Part shown: positions 35,401 through 46,393 of the stretch, piece by piece
Layout: each line of letters opens with the position of its first letter
Numbering within the stretch: position 1 is the stretch's first letter
Assembly (NCBI GenBank): GCA_021396245.1
Contig: WNYE01000037.1
Span: forward strand, 62,001 to 126,000
Length of the DNA stretch: 64,000 bases
From: Sporothrix humicola
Taxonomy: Eukaryota > Ascomycota > Sordariomycetes > Ophiostomatales > Ophiostomataceae
Reading direction: 5' to 3'
Translations under genes and position numbers: made by a program
The notes under the pieces: generated by a model
Databases searched by the model: none
What the model saw: the letters and a program-made list of their open reading frames with translations, nothing else
Told to the model about the DNA's origin: nothing

Positions 35401-38400
35401 CAGGAATCAGGATACTGTACTGCCGCTACTGAAGCGCTGAGAACCACCGTTTTGTCGGCTCAGCATCTTCATCTTCTTTCATCTCGAGTTTGATGGGTGC
35501 GCCGGACCGTTTATTTCATTGAGATTATTTACAATCTAATTGGACCTCAGGACCATTGTTTTATTTTAGGAGGGAAAAGAGACAAAAAAGAAGCGGGTTA
35601 GCGGGAAGCAAAAAATGGGGTTGCGTGCAAAAAGAGGAAAGAAGGGAAAGGAGGGCCAGGAGAGAATCGGGAAAGTGGAGCGCCTTGTGAGCAGCGCAAG
35701 TGGGCGGGATATGAGGGAAACGGGACAGAACTTTAGAGGTGAGGCAAAATCGGGAGAGCCACTGCAGGAAGGCGCGTTGGAAGGGTTGGAAGGCTTCGAG
35801 ATCATTTGGAAGTATTTTGGAAGGAGCTATGACTGCAGGGAGAGGGCACAAAGTGTGTCGAGGAAAGAGCGATGAAAGATAAGACAAAAGGAGGTCGAGT
35901 CAACTACCGTTTCTTTGGTTTTTTTTTCTTTCCTTTTTTTTTCTTCTCTTTTACAACTTTCGAGTTCCCAGGCTCCGTATTCTTGATCCCGTGTAAGATG
36001 CGTTTGATTGCCCCTTTCTGCTTTCTGCCATTGCAATTTCACTAAAACGGGCTGCTGTGTGCGGCGTAGTACAACGACGTACGAGTACGAGCAAACTGTT
36101 GCACATTGGCGAGGACAGTCAAAGTCAGTGCAAGATGTCTTGATCTGTGTTATTACGTTGGTGTACATCGTACAAAAAGGAAATGTTGGATTGGAAAGAG
36201 CAAAGGGCAATGCAGCCAGATATGAGATCGTAGGTGTCAACCAACATGAGTTCTTTCACCTGTCAACTTGTCAACTTCCACTTTAAATTCTTCAGGAGAC
36301 CGTTGCAACAGACAAAATTCCGAAATTCAGGCTCCAGAGTACGAAACAATAAATCATTATGAGTGCTCCGTCGAAAGTGCTACAGAATCTAGAAAAGAAC
36401 GAGAAACAACTAACACATTTGTTTGAAAACGGAGCCATTTAAAATTGGCTCTTTCCTCCTATGTGAAATGGTCCCATCTGAACTGTCGAGGCAGGTGCAA
36501 AGAGGGCCCGGCGATGTGGGACAAGATAGGAAAGAGGAAAAGCTGGGAAACAGGGGTGGTCCATTACCAATACGGGGAAGGAAGATGGGGGGTTGTTTGC
36601 TTCAAAACGGAGGCGCTGTGTCGCTGTGACCGTTTACCAGCAAGCCGCACCTCTGTAATTTGAAAGTAACCAGGCAAACAGCCGCGCAAGGCGCTTACAT
36701 GACATATCACCGGTTGTCAACTCTCTTCACACAGCACTTCAGCTTGGTGTCGCCATATGAGCCCCCAATAATGATATCAGTCATTGTTCGTAGAGTTGAT
36801 CATTGTCTTCAACTCCAGATGTCTATTGATATCCTTAGCGTGGGGAGCCGACAACATACCCAGATGCCGTTAGCACAGTGCTAGGTCGTACTTTTGGCTC
36901 GGATATTCCGACGGCATCATGGTCGGAGTCGGCGAGTTTACAAAGCGATGATATTGCCTGATATCCCATGTATGCATCGCAGTGTTACAATGTCCTGTCT
37001 TTGGGGGCCTGCTGTCCATAACAGGAAGGCACCCTCCTGTGATGAAAGCGACAAAAATAGCAAGACGCGGACAGTTGTTTTATTTTGGCATCTGCACATG
37101 CACTGCAGGCCGCGGAGGGGAGAGGACATGACTGGGCACGCTGTGCATACTGGGTTTGGGTTTCGTTGGCAATGGTCTTGCAGTAAGGCCTGCAGCGGTT
37201 CATGGCCGAAAGAGGGCCATGGGCAGACAGGACGTCAGGTAATGATATTCTAGAAGAATATTCAGAGTACGGAGTACATGACCTGGCAAACAGACTTTCG
37301 CAGGCCATGGAATTTCTCCGCTGCACTTCAACTGCTGCACTTGGACTGTAAGACTGGCTTCTGCGCTTGAATCCCGGGCCGACATCTGGCCCACCACGGG
37401 AGCGGCCCTTTTTTTTCCTTTTAGATTTCGTTTGGTAGGATACGTCGACATTTTAAGCTCTCGGAATACACTTGTTCTGCACAGCATGGACCACATGGAG
37501 CTTGGGGCAGTTGGGTTGGAATGCTTGAAGCTTTAAACACAGCCTCGTCTAAATTTTGAATATGCAAAAAAATCATGAAGGAAACAAATGATCATAATCC
37601 GGTACAAAGTTTCCGTAAATATCTCAGCTCTATTGAAAGATAAAAAAAAGAGATGTCCTGTATTCTTCTCCGGTCTGCACCCGGTTTCGCCCCTCTCGTT
37701 CTCGTTCCCCCTCCTTGGTCACCCCCACACCATCACACCCTCTTTTCACACTTTTTGTCATTGTTCTGCCCATTCAGATTTGTAAACCTAGTGGGCGAGC
37801 AGAACCTCTATTTTGTTCTGGAAAAGAAGAGCATGCTTTTCTCTCTTTTGTGAAGGAAACATTTATCTCGGATGTTTTGTATAATTTTGTATTTATTGTA
37901 TTTATTGTATTTAAGTTCATTACCCTACAAAATAGTTAGCAATAAAACAGCGTTTACTATGATATGAAACTCAACTGCAACAGTTAAGAACAAACCGTCT
38001 TTTGCATTTTTAAAGAAATCAGACGAACAACTGGACGGTGTGAGCCTACATACAGTGTAGTTTGACCGTCTACGCAGCTCCTGCTCACCGTTTCCTTCCC
38101 GTGCCCAGCAAGTATTTTTACTGTCGATTCTTTTCCCACGGACATCTCTCGGCTGTTCTTCCCCACACTCAAACACCTCAGTATCCAAACACCTGTTTGC
38201 CGTGTCGTTTGTTCCTAATACTCTGTACACAAGCCTTTTGCCCCATGTCTGATCAAACCGGAGACTCACCTTGCCTTTCTGAGTGTGCCGTTTACATGAG
38301 GTAATAGACAGCTGTATCGTGTTATTGCATACCTGCAAATTTATGATCATATTTTCTTCTATCCTTACTTTGATCCCTCCAGCCCATTGCGCTATGAATG

Positions 38401-39192
38401 GGACGAGCAGTGCGGCCGGAAGGGTAAAGCCGAGAAGCGGGGTGAGAAGTGGTTGTGGCGTCAAGACAGGGAAGACTTGCCTTGAAAGAGAGTGAACAAA
38501 TATGTGAGAAGTAGCATTCTGAGGTCTTGTTCGGTCCGTTGGGGGCCGAAGAAGAGAACATGGTCAGGTAAGTTGCTGGTATTGTTCAGCCTTATATTTA
38601 TACCTTATTTTGCTTCTTTTTTTTCACATCTTTAAAATATCGTTTTTTTATGTAAGAAAATAGAAATTAATTATGAAAATTCTATAGATGAACAAAAACA
38701 AATGGATATCATGTCCAATCTTCATTCGTAAAAGAGAATAAAAACAATAATAATAAATCAAACCCAACCACCAAACGCCTCGCCATCGTTTTAGTCCGGA
38801 GTCTTTTCGTCCCAGAACTGTTGATCTCCTCCCACCCTCTCCCCGACTTGGCGGAGCAACGATGTCATATTGTCTCGGTCGCCCCCTCTTCTGCCCACCT
38901 TTTTTTGCTTTTTTTCTTTTTCCGTTGTGTGTCTTCTGTCTCTTTTCACCTTGGCCGCCCAGAGCTTCCCGAAAAGGAAATGCCTAGAGTGTTGTATCGG
39001 CGATTCGATCTGGGCGGAGGGAGAGGCAAGAAAATAGAAGAGAGAACAACAGAAAGGTGGAGGGGACCAGGCGACCTGCCGGCTGATGAGTGACAGCTCT
39101 AATCAAGACTGCACTGAATTGTGAATATCACAAATCCACAAGCTCACTTTTGCTCTCTCAAAAAGAAGCTCTGAAGACTGAAGACATCCCGG
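32431..39192. other. Gene-free stretch of 6.8 kb
   Basis: 32.5-34.9 kb is strongly purine-rich on the plus strand, so pyrimidine-rich in the sense of the minus-strand hypothetical, and is probably its extended promoter and leader. 35-37.5 kb is of mixed composition and includes TACGGAGTAC cores at 34366 and 37268. 37.9-38.8 kb is AT-rich. Several ORFs of 150-210 codons exist in the purine-rich part on both strands but are low-complexity. I see no gene I can support. Confidence 0.5.
37268..37277 (+). repeat. TACGGAGTAC element core
   Basis: Exact core, preceded by a second GAGTAC overlap (GAGTACGGAGTAC). Confidence 0.5.
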
Positions 39193-40885
39193 TTAGGAAA
39201 TGTGGAGAGACAGCTGCCCCGGATTGGCCGTGTAATCCGCAACGTCCATGTTTAGGAGGAGCGTGAATAAGTTTTCCACGTCCATCGCCTCGTCCTCGTC
39301 CTCGTCCTCTTTGTTTGGCACCCACGCCGGGTGTTCCATGCCGCCCAAGTCCTGGACGGTGAGGGGCGTGGCGAGGACGGTGGCGCACTGGTTGAGGAAG
39401 GCGTGGACGGTGGGCGTGCTGCGGAAGACGGACTCGACGGGGTGCTGCGGAGGCCTAGACCTGCGGGCGACGAGGCCGAAGCCGCACTCGTATTCAAGGT
39501 TGGCGGGGCCGGGGCCCAGGTACGGCGTGTAGCGGGCGGCGTCCTGGTAGTAGGGTTTGAGTTTGGGTCCACTCTGGACGGGAGCCGGGCCGTCTTTCAT
39601 GTTGACGGCGTCGGCCGCCGCATCGACTGACCAGTCTAGACGTTCACTCTGAGGATCATGCCTCTCCAGACGCTGCAAGGCTTCTCTCGAAATCTGGACC
39701 GACAGGATGACGACCTGGGTCAGACGGTTGCCGAGGAGCTTGAGGTAGGCGGCGTCGTGCTCGGCGGCGGCGAGCGACTGGTGGAAGAAGATTTTGGGCG
39801 TGGTGTCAAGGTGGTCGTTGTAGTCGATCTCCTCGAGCAGCCGGAAGACGTGGGCGTCGTTTCCGTCGACGCCATTTCCCTTTGTCCAGAACCCATGGAT
39901 CTTGGCCTCCTCGACGGCCTTGAACACGGTGATGGTGTCCCTTGCCATGGATATTTCTCTTAGCCTCAACTGGCGGGCCAGCTCGGGCGTCCATGTCGTC
40001 GCGGTGTACTCGGGGTGGCGGTAGGGGAACTTGCGGATGGTGCCAACCGGGTTGCTGGGGCTTGGACGGGCCCACGGGCACTCGACGCAGTAGCAGGGCT
40101 GCGGGTGGTTTGGGTGCTGGGGGTCGTCCGGCGTAAATGGCAGGTTGGGGTCAAAGTGCGTGGCGTACGGCGAACTGCTGCGCAGCTCCGAGGTCCGCTG
40201 GATTTCTTGAAGGGCTCGGAAGCGCATCCCTATGACCTGGCGGGCCCAGTGGTGCGCGCTGTGCATCAGACGCTTCTCGCGGTACATGGGCACCATGATG
40301 CGTATGACGTTCAGGTCGTCCAGGTGGCACCCTCGGAGGCACTTCCACCACGTGCGGTCGTCGTCCTGTCTCCCCGTGTCTCTTGCACCCTTGGGGATGC
40401 AGGCTGCCGTGACAAACCGCAAGAACAGCCACTGCCGGCTCGGCATGTCGGGGTGCTTCATATCCTCCGAGGCCTCCCACTTTGCAATAATAGCCGCTGC
40501 AGCGGACTTTTCGATGCCCATCGACGCGAGCGCGTGGACCGAAAACAGCTGGCGCGGCACCCAGACGTAGTTGGCGTCCTGTTGAAAATCGACGAGCTCG
40601 ACATCGAAGCTGCCGTTGGCGCGGTAGACCGGGATCATCTTGTCCTCGTACGGCACATCCTGGTTGGCGGCGTTGGCGGCCGGCGAGAGATAGCGCTTAT
40701 GGAGGCGGAATGAGTCGCCGCTCGGCTCGTTGCCGAGACAGTGGAGGGAGCAGTAGATGCTAAAGTGGTCGCCCCAGTTGAGGATATTCGACTGGTACGC
40801 CTTTTTTGTCGGAGGGATCGCACAGGACGACGTCGTCCTCTCGAGGGAAGGCGTCCGCGAAAGCCTGCAATTCAGAGGCAGACAT
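39193..40885 (-). CDS. Hypothetical protein, apparent frameshift in an A6 run
   Basis: The long frame (487 codons from an ATG at 40656) continues open upstream for about 50 more codons of protein-like sequence (NILNWGDHFSIYCSLHCLGNE). A good start, ATGTCTGCCTCT at 40885, begins a different frame (MSASELQAFADAFPREDD) that stops shortly after. The two frames meet at six A on the coding strand (40802-40807); one base fewer would join them into a protein of about 563 residues. I see no intron that would do this. Internal features: GDSFRLHKRYL, VWVPRQLFSVHALASMGIEK, DDDRTWWKCLRGCHLDDLNV, CYCVECPWARP, and an acidic stretch (KEDEDEDEAMDVENL) near the end. No family recognised. It may be a sequencing indel, a recent pseudogene, or a gene starting at 40656. 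Confidence 0.65.
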
Positions 40886-41431
40886 TGTGAGTAGAGTGGT
40901 GTTTGTAAGATTGAACTGAGTTTAAAAAGTGTTGTAGAAGTTGACTGTTGTTGAAGATGATATTGATATCAAGAAGATGAAGACGGTGGTGATACTGCGT
41001 TCAGATGAACATGAAGAGAATAAAGATGGATGATTAGGAGGAAGAGAAGATAGAAACGAAAATATTCAAGGACACAGGAAGGGACTTAAATACCAGGAGG
41101 ACTCAATATTCCACAAACAAAATTATAGATTTCAAAAAGTTGTGCGTGAAGCTGAAGACACCGGCGTATAGCTAGTACGCATAATCGTGGACAAGATGTA
41201 CATTGGGTACATATTAAATATTAAAATACATCTTCATTGGTGACAAACACTAGCCATAGACAAGTACTGTACCCTTGATACTACCAGACTAAAAGACTTA
41301 CACGAAAAACGAGTATCAACTATGTTGATAGTAAAACTAACACATGGACTGCCATTACGCTATGGATATTATGGATATGATGGAATAGACCGTCGAAGAT
41401 GACGGCTAGTGACCGATGGCTGACAAGACCC
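40886..41431. other. Promoter of the 39-41 kb gene and 3' flank of the NADAR gene
   Basis: AT-rich intergenic region between two minus-strand genes. It contains a TATTTAAG word on the minus strand at 41085-41092, about 200 bp upstream of the ATG at 40885. No gene seen. Confidence 0.5.
41085..41092 (-). promoter_or_regulatory. TATA-like box (TATTTAAG)
   Basis: Read on the minus strand this is TATTTAAG, about 200 bp before the ATG at 40885. Position and composition are suitable for a promoter; nothing more supports it. Confidence 0.3.
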
Positions 41432-42184
41432 TTACTTGTGCTTCCCTGCCTTCTCTCTCACCTCTCCCTTTTCGTCGTCGTCACCCTCTTCGACCAGCCG
41501 TCGCCTGACTTCCATCAACGCCTTGCCCAGACGGTTCTCCCACCATCGCGACTGGTCCTTCTCCAGACTGGCCTCGTGGGCCGTAAGCCCAATGCCCCAG
41601 ACTCGGTCTTCCTTGGCTGCTTCTGCCAGGACTGGGTCGCATGTGTTGAGGAGGAGGTCTCTCAAGTGTCTGTTCTGTCCAAACTTGGCCATGTTTCCAA
41701 GGACGACGACGTCGCTCTTGATCTTGTCCCAGACTGCGGGATCAAAGCCAACTGTCTGTCGTCCCAGCCTCTTTTGTTCCTTGGCATCGTTTGTAGCCAT
41801 GATTCGCTGCTGGGTCTTCGTGTCGTTAAAACAGCCGGCCTTGCAGTACATCATGTACTGTTCGGCACAGTGAAAGTATATCGGCGACCAGCCTTCTGGG
41901 TCGGCTGCGTCGATGGGGTGGCCGATGATGGCCGACATGTCCGCCTTGTCAACGGTAAACGTGGATGGAAACCACTGACAGAACTCGCCATGTGGCTCGT
42001 TTGGCTTGAAAAATAAGAGCGGCTTGTTGGAGGAGGATGTGATCTGAAAGGTCTTTGCCTTTGCTGGTGACTTTGATGATGATGACGGCCCAGTACTTCG
42101 AGTTGGAGAAGTCTTCTTTGCTGGCTTTCCAGGCGTAGGTTTGCTGCCGGAAGCCCCCTTTGGAGGGCTTGGTGACTTCTTCAT
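41432..42184 (-). CDS. NADAR (DUF1768, YbiA-like) domain protein
   Basis: This 250-residue intronless protein has a Ser/Lys/Pro-rich N-terminal arm (1-50) and a NADAR domain (about 54-232). Visible hallmarks are LLFFKPNEPHGEFCQWFPSTF, the helix FHCAEQYMMYCKAGCFND (104-121), the DxxxWDKIKSDVV region, a long NRHLRDLLLNT helix, DRVWGIGL (193-200) and NRLGKALMEVR near the end. NADAR enzymes act as glycosidases on ADP-ribosylated or phosphoribosylated substrates; bacterial members remove ADP-ribose from guanine, and plant/bacterial fusions act on riboflavin intermediates. In fungi the role is not settled. The basic arm could direct it to the nucleus or nucleic acid (inference). It ends in a Glu/Asp/Lys tail. 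Start at 42184 is the first ATG and gives full domain coverage. Confidence 0.92.
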   Translation of the reverse strand: MKKSPSPPKGASGSKPTPGKPAKKTSPTRSTGPSSSSKSPAKAKTFQITSSSNKPLLFFKPNEPHGEFCQWFPSTFTVDKADMSAIIGHPIDAADPEGWSPIYFHCAEQYMMYCKAGCFNDTKTQQRIMATNDAKEQKRLGRQTVGFDPAVWDKIKSDVVVLGNMAKFGQNRHLRDLLLNTCDPVLAEAAKEDRVWGIGLTAHEASLEKDQSRWWENRLGKALMEVRRRLVEEGDDDEKGEVREKAGKHK

Positions 42185-43040
42185 TCTGATTTGCTGTGAG
42201 GTTTTGCGGTGGTGATGTCGTCGTGATGATTTTGTAAGGCTGTATTCAGGGTGAAAGTGAGATGAAGCCGACGATGAGCGTGGATGGAACGGATGGGCAT
42301 ACTTTAGGTAAATTCTTTACCTGGGCAGGCTTCAGCTTTGTGTGAAAAGGGGGAAAAGGTATGAGTAAAGCCAACAGGTGGCGGATTGGGAAACAAGTAC
42401 ATTTTAGCATGCTCATGATGAGGAAGGAACGACTGACACTGCCTTGTACGGTCAAAAGTCCAAGTCAAAATCAAGGGTTCAAGTACACCAAAATACAATA
42501 TGCATAGAAACGTGGGTCATGCACGGCGGGTAGGTCCGTACCTAGTGGTGGATGGTACGTAACTTTACTTTTTGGAAGACCCTACTTTCTGGGAACGCTT
42601 TATTCTGAGAATCACTTTATTTTGGTGTTAGTCACACCATGGTTTACTAGCTGCTAGGTACCCCTTTTCGACCAGATACGTCATTTGGCGTGAGGGACTA
42701 TATGAAAACAGAAGGAGTGATGTGTAAACATGGCATTGGCACGAGACTGATAGAGTTCGGATGGAACGACTTAACCTTCTTTGAATATTTATCAGGCACG
42801 CCCGCTTATATACAAATCATATACGAATCAAAACAATGGTGAAAGTCTCAACGGAGCAATCTTTGGATGAAATGATCACTGGTATAGGAATGATGAGTTA
42901 ATTTGTATTTTTTTTTCTCCTAGTGACAACAAGCAAACCACAACGGAGCACAGCCCCGATTGACTTGGAAATTTCCAAGTTATTTAAAAAAGTCCGAAGT
43001 CTTTCGCCACGGAACAAGTCCGGGCGGCAGCACTGCTGGG
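42185..43040. other. Intergenic region upstream of the NADAR gene
   Basis: Moderately AT-rich. It holds the promoter of the NADAR gene and the far 3' flank of the decayed gene next to it. No gene seen. Confidence 0.5.
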
Positions 43041-44368
43041 CGTCACGACAAAAAAAGAACCAAAAAAAAAACCAAAGCTTCTGGGCGGGGGTTTACCTGG
43101 CAGCAAGTGCAAGCACTTCTGCCAGGTCCGACAGGTGGCGTGCCGACAGTTCGGCGGAGCTGGCGGCAGCAGAGGCGGAGGCGGCAACCTTGGACAAAAG
43201 GTCCGCATTGGGACAATTTTGTGCGGGACATGCGACGGATGAGATGTGGGTTGCGGGGGCGGAGGCGGCGGCATGGTTGGCTGGCGCGGGGAGGAGAGTG
43301 GCAGCGGGCTTCCAAGGCGCAGGAGGCGGAGTGGAAAACAAACCGCCTTCTTCACCTTTGCTTTGTGCGCCTGGTGCTTTTCCTGCCGCGCGACGTAGTG
43401 CCGCGCAAACGCGGCCAGCAGCTCGTCCTGCTCCTGCTAGTACTTGTCGTTGTCGTTGGTGTCGTCATTGCTGTTGTCGTTTTTACCATTGGCAGGTCGG
43501 ACAATTTCGGGCCTCTCGGGCGGGCCACTCGGGAACAAGACGCCAGACAATCATCTCTCGGCCCGCTCGAGGATCTCGGCAAGCCGAGCAAGTTCCTTGG
43601 CCGTGTCTGCGGCCTTGGTGGAAGCGGCGGTGGCAACGGTATCGGCGGGAGCAGGCTCCTCCTTCTCCCTTTTCTCCTTCTCTTTCTCGGCCTTTCTCAG
43701 CTTGGAGGCATCGGGGGGCGGGCTCCAAATCCCGCCTCCTTCACCTTCTTCTTGCGGAGCTCGTGAGCGGCCTGATTTGCGGCGTAATACCGCGCAAATG
43801 CGGCCAGCTCGTTGTCTTTTCTGGTCTCCTCGTCGCTCTCGTCGTCATTGTCGTTGTCGTCGCCGTTGGCAGCAAGAACAACTTCGGGCCTCTCGGGCGA
43901 GTCAACAGAGACGACCGGCGGGTCGTCCCTGCAACTTGAGCCACCCGTGAGATGCTGGCCTGGTGCCGCCTGAAAAGGCAGCACGGCCGTTCGGCGGCCT
44001 TCAACCTTTCTCTGCCGCTGGATTTCGTCGACAGTGAACTAGAACTGTTGGCTTCCGTCCCGGTTCTTGAAAACGTTCAACGAGAACGGCGGCCCGCCAA
44101 TGGTCACGAAAGCAACTGCTGTTCTATGCACGCGTGTTAGTGAATGCTCGGCAATGTCTGACAACAGTTCGGACAGCTTGGAAAAGCAAAAGACAAAGAG
44201 AAACAACTCACGGGACGAAAACACTGGATGAATTCGGGGGCTCTCGTCGACGAGCGGATACGGGTCTTCTCGCCACCGTCCTATTAGATGTTAGTAAACA
44301 AAAACAATGCCACGGTCGGATGGAACTAGAAAAGCTTGGAGAGATACTTACGGCATAAGTGCCGCCAT
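43041..44368 (-). pseudogene. Decayed gene with internal tandem duplication and canonical intron remnants
   Basis: From an ATG at 44368 three exon-like pieces (44368-44352, 44280-44212, 44123-44039) are joined by perfect introns (GTAAGT/TAG and GTGAGT/TAG, each with CTAAC) into one frame that ends in a TAG at 44041-44039 after TIGGPPFSLNVFKNRDGSQQF. The same frame then stays open to 43697, reading protein-like sequence (FTVDEIQRQRKVEGRR, SPERPEVVLAANG). A run of six G on the plus strand (43713-43718) then breaks the frame, after which a neighbouring frame carries a Lys/Glu-rich helix up to about 43555. A second, diverged copy of the SPERPE...AAFARYYAANQ block follows 380-390 bp further on, itself with stops. 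Multiple breaks point to a pseudogene. Family unknown; the alternative is a short 56-residue gene followed by non-coding sequence. Confidence 0.5.
43400..43905 (-). repeat. Diverged tandem duplication, unit offset about 380-390 bp
   Basis: Two anchors recur on the plus strand: TTCGGGCCTCTCGGGCG at 43506 and 43883, and CCGCGCAAA(C/T)GCGGCCAG at 43401 and 43790. Translated on the minus strand the copies give ERPEVVLAANG...LAAFARYY and ERPEIVRPANG...LAAFARHY, so the duplication arose when the sequence was coding. Confidence 0.65.
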
Positions 44369-45097
44369 GGTGATGATGGTGGTCGTTGTGCTTCCGAGCC
44401 GAGTGCTGGGGTTGTTGCTGCTGTTGCTATCGCTGTGGCAGTACACAGATTCGTTCTAGTGTAGCTGAGATGATTCTGGATATGATGATATAAAAAAAAC
44501 GATATCGAACGGCGAGACGAGACGAGAAGACAGACGCGACGGGATGACGGATGATGGCGAGGTTAAGTAATATTGAAATAATGATACCTGATAAGATAAT
44601 AATGAAGTGGCTCACAGGGTTCAGGTGGAGGGTGAAAGCAAGGGGGCTGTGAGCGTGCGTGTGTGTGTGTGTGGTGTGCTTGTGTTTGTGTTTGTGTTGT
44701 TTGTGTGTTGTTGTTCTTTTGCATTGATTTTGTTTTGTTGTGTTTTGTGTAAGTGGAAGAGATGGATGGCGAGAATGGCAAGATTTGCGACTAAGAAAGT
44801 GTCGTGGCTGGTGGACAGCCAGATATTCAAAAGGGCAGGAACCACCAAAACAAAACAAAAGGGGTAAACACAAGTTGGCAGGGCAGGGCTCGTGCCTGAA
44901 CGCTCTTGCCTGAACCAGCAACCGGACAATACGACCCTTTGCACCTTCCAAACTTGAGCCTGTGACATAAATTTGCATTTGAATAGCTCCTTCCATTTTT
45001 ATGGGACATTTGCTATCAAGTTTGTGAGCTGTTCTGATATTTCCAAATGCGGCAAGAACAGCAATCATTGCCAACGTTCTCAGTCTCAGTGGGATTA
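44369..45097. other. Intergenic region with a GT microsatellite
   Basis: Upstream region of the decayed gene and 3' flank of the 45-46 kb gene. It includes a GTT/GCT-rich stretch at 44405-44440 and a GT-rich microsatellite at 44656-44722. No gene seen. Confidence 0.5.
44656..44722. repeat. GT-rich microsatellite
   Basis: A run of GTGTGTGT followed by irregular TTGTGTTTGTG units. Simple-sequence repeat, probably length-variable between strains. Confidence 0.75.
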
Positions 45098-46393
45098 TTA
45101 CCAGGCCAAGGCCCGGGGCATTTCTTGACCCATAGATCCCTTGCTCTCCAGTCGTTCCTTTTCTCTCCAGGCCTTTGCTCGCTTCTTAAAATCAAGGACA
45201 ACCGTTGTCACCTTTAGACAGAGACGCATCACTTTCTCAACGAGAATTTCGTCTGATGATGGCACGTGCACACGTTCAGGCTGTGGCTCGGGCTTGACGG
45301 ACTTTGATCGTAATAGATGAAAGCCAAATCTGGTATTTTCAGACGATTTTTCGGACGGTTTGGTCGACTCAGGTTGGATCATGATGAGTAGTTGCGAGAG
45401 TAAGTTGTTGGCGCCGAGTATGGCTTCTTCGAGCGAGGTGCTGCATTCGAATAGGCATTCGCACATGTTTGCAACCGTGGACCGGCTTGTGCTGTCGTTG
45501 GCGTTGTTTTGACCTGTGTTTGCAATATCCTTCAACATTTGCTCGCAAGCCCTTTGAATCCTTCCAGGGCGGAATTTAGACCAAAAAGCAAGCATCCTTC
45601 TTAATGTAGAGCGCGTGCCACCCCACCTCTCAATTATCTCCCTGCCATATACTACAATAACTGTCTCGTTGTCTGAAAGTTTTTTGCTTGCTTCTGTGAG
45701 ATGATCAACATTTGTTTCCAGTGTAAATCCGTCGGTGAAAGCAGCAAATGTCGAGGCGGTTGTTGTCAATGCAGTCGGTGTGTCGTCTCCACTGCCACGA
45801 TGGGATGCCGGCAAAGGATGGAGGTAGCCTCTGGAGACAGCCTTATTGCGGGCGTCCATGAGCTTCCCAGCTATGGCACCGGCCATGGCAACATTGAGCT
45901 GCAGCATGGACAACATCGTTTGTGCGATGACCAATTCCATGGGCGTGCCGCGCGTTTTTGTGACCACTCCCCAAAGTGTTTTCGTAGTCTGCACATGTTT
46001 AAACTCTCCTTTAATGGCGGCTGATGCTGCCACGGCGGCCTCTTCAGGGCTCATCCCACCAGACCACTGGTGGATAAAACGATTGCACAGAGCCGTCACC
46101 ATGTTGGACACTTCATGCACGCGGCAGCATGCGTCTATCAAAGACGTGGTCAAGGCGAGCTCCTCGTCCAAGGGCGGCGATCCTGGAACGGGTCGAGTGT
46201 AAAAAGGGTTGGATGACGGTGATGACAACAGCTCGGTGGGCATGCGAAGTGGTGTGGTTGACGGGTCTGCATCTGTTGGCTGAGGCTCGGTCTTTGTGGT
46301 GGTATCCGAGTCGGTGATACCTAGGTAGGTGTCTTCACTCTCTGCCACAGAGGCAGTATCAGGGTAAATTGCCATCTTGATTATTGGTGGCAC
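45098..46393 (-). CDS. Orphan hypothetical protein, mostly alpha-helical
   Basis: An intronless ORF of 431 codons. Residues 1-75 are disordered (Thr, Ser, Pro, acidic). About 78-210 form predicted amphipathic helices including LIDACCRVHEVSNMVTALCNRF and MLSMLQLNVAMAGAIAGKLMD. A second helical region (about 225-345) includes LTEASKKLSDNETVIVVYG and a Cys-containing segment (NMCECLFECSTSLEEAILG). The tail is basic. I recognise no domain, signal peptide or true membrane segment. Codon use is less GC3-biased than in the neighbouring conserved genes, which together with the AT-rich flank suggests a young or lineage-specific gene. Start may be the first ATG (46393) or MAIYPD six codons later. The long, non-repetitive frame makes a chance ORF unlikely. 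Confidence 0.65.
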   Translation of the reverse strand: MPPIIKMAIYPDTASVAESEDTYLGITDSDTTTKTEPQPTDADPSTTPLRMPTELLSSPSSNPFYTRPVPGSPPLDEELALTTSLIDACCRVHEVSNMVTALCNRFIHQWSGGMSPEEAAVAASAAIKGEFKHVQTTKTLWGVVTKTRGTPMELVIAQTMLSMLQLNVAMAGAIAGKLMDARNKAVSRGYLHPLPASHRGSGDDTPTALTTTASTFAAFTDGFTLETNVDHLTEASKKLSDNETVIVVYGREIIERWGGTRSTLRRMLAFWSKFRPGRIQRACEQMLKDIANTGQNNANDSTSRSTVANMCECLFECSTSLEEAILGANNLLSQLLIMIQPESTKPSEKSSENTRFGFHLLRSKSVKPEPQPERVHVPSSDEILVEKVMRLCLKVTTVVLDFKKRAKAWREKERLESKGSMGQEMPRALAW

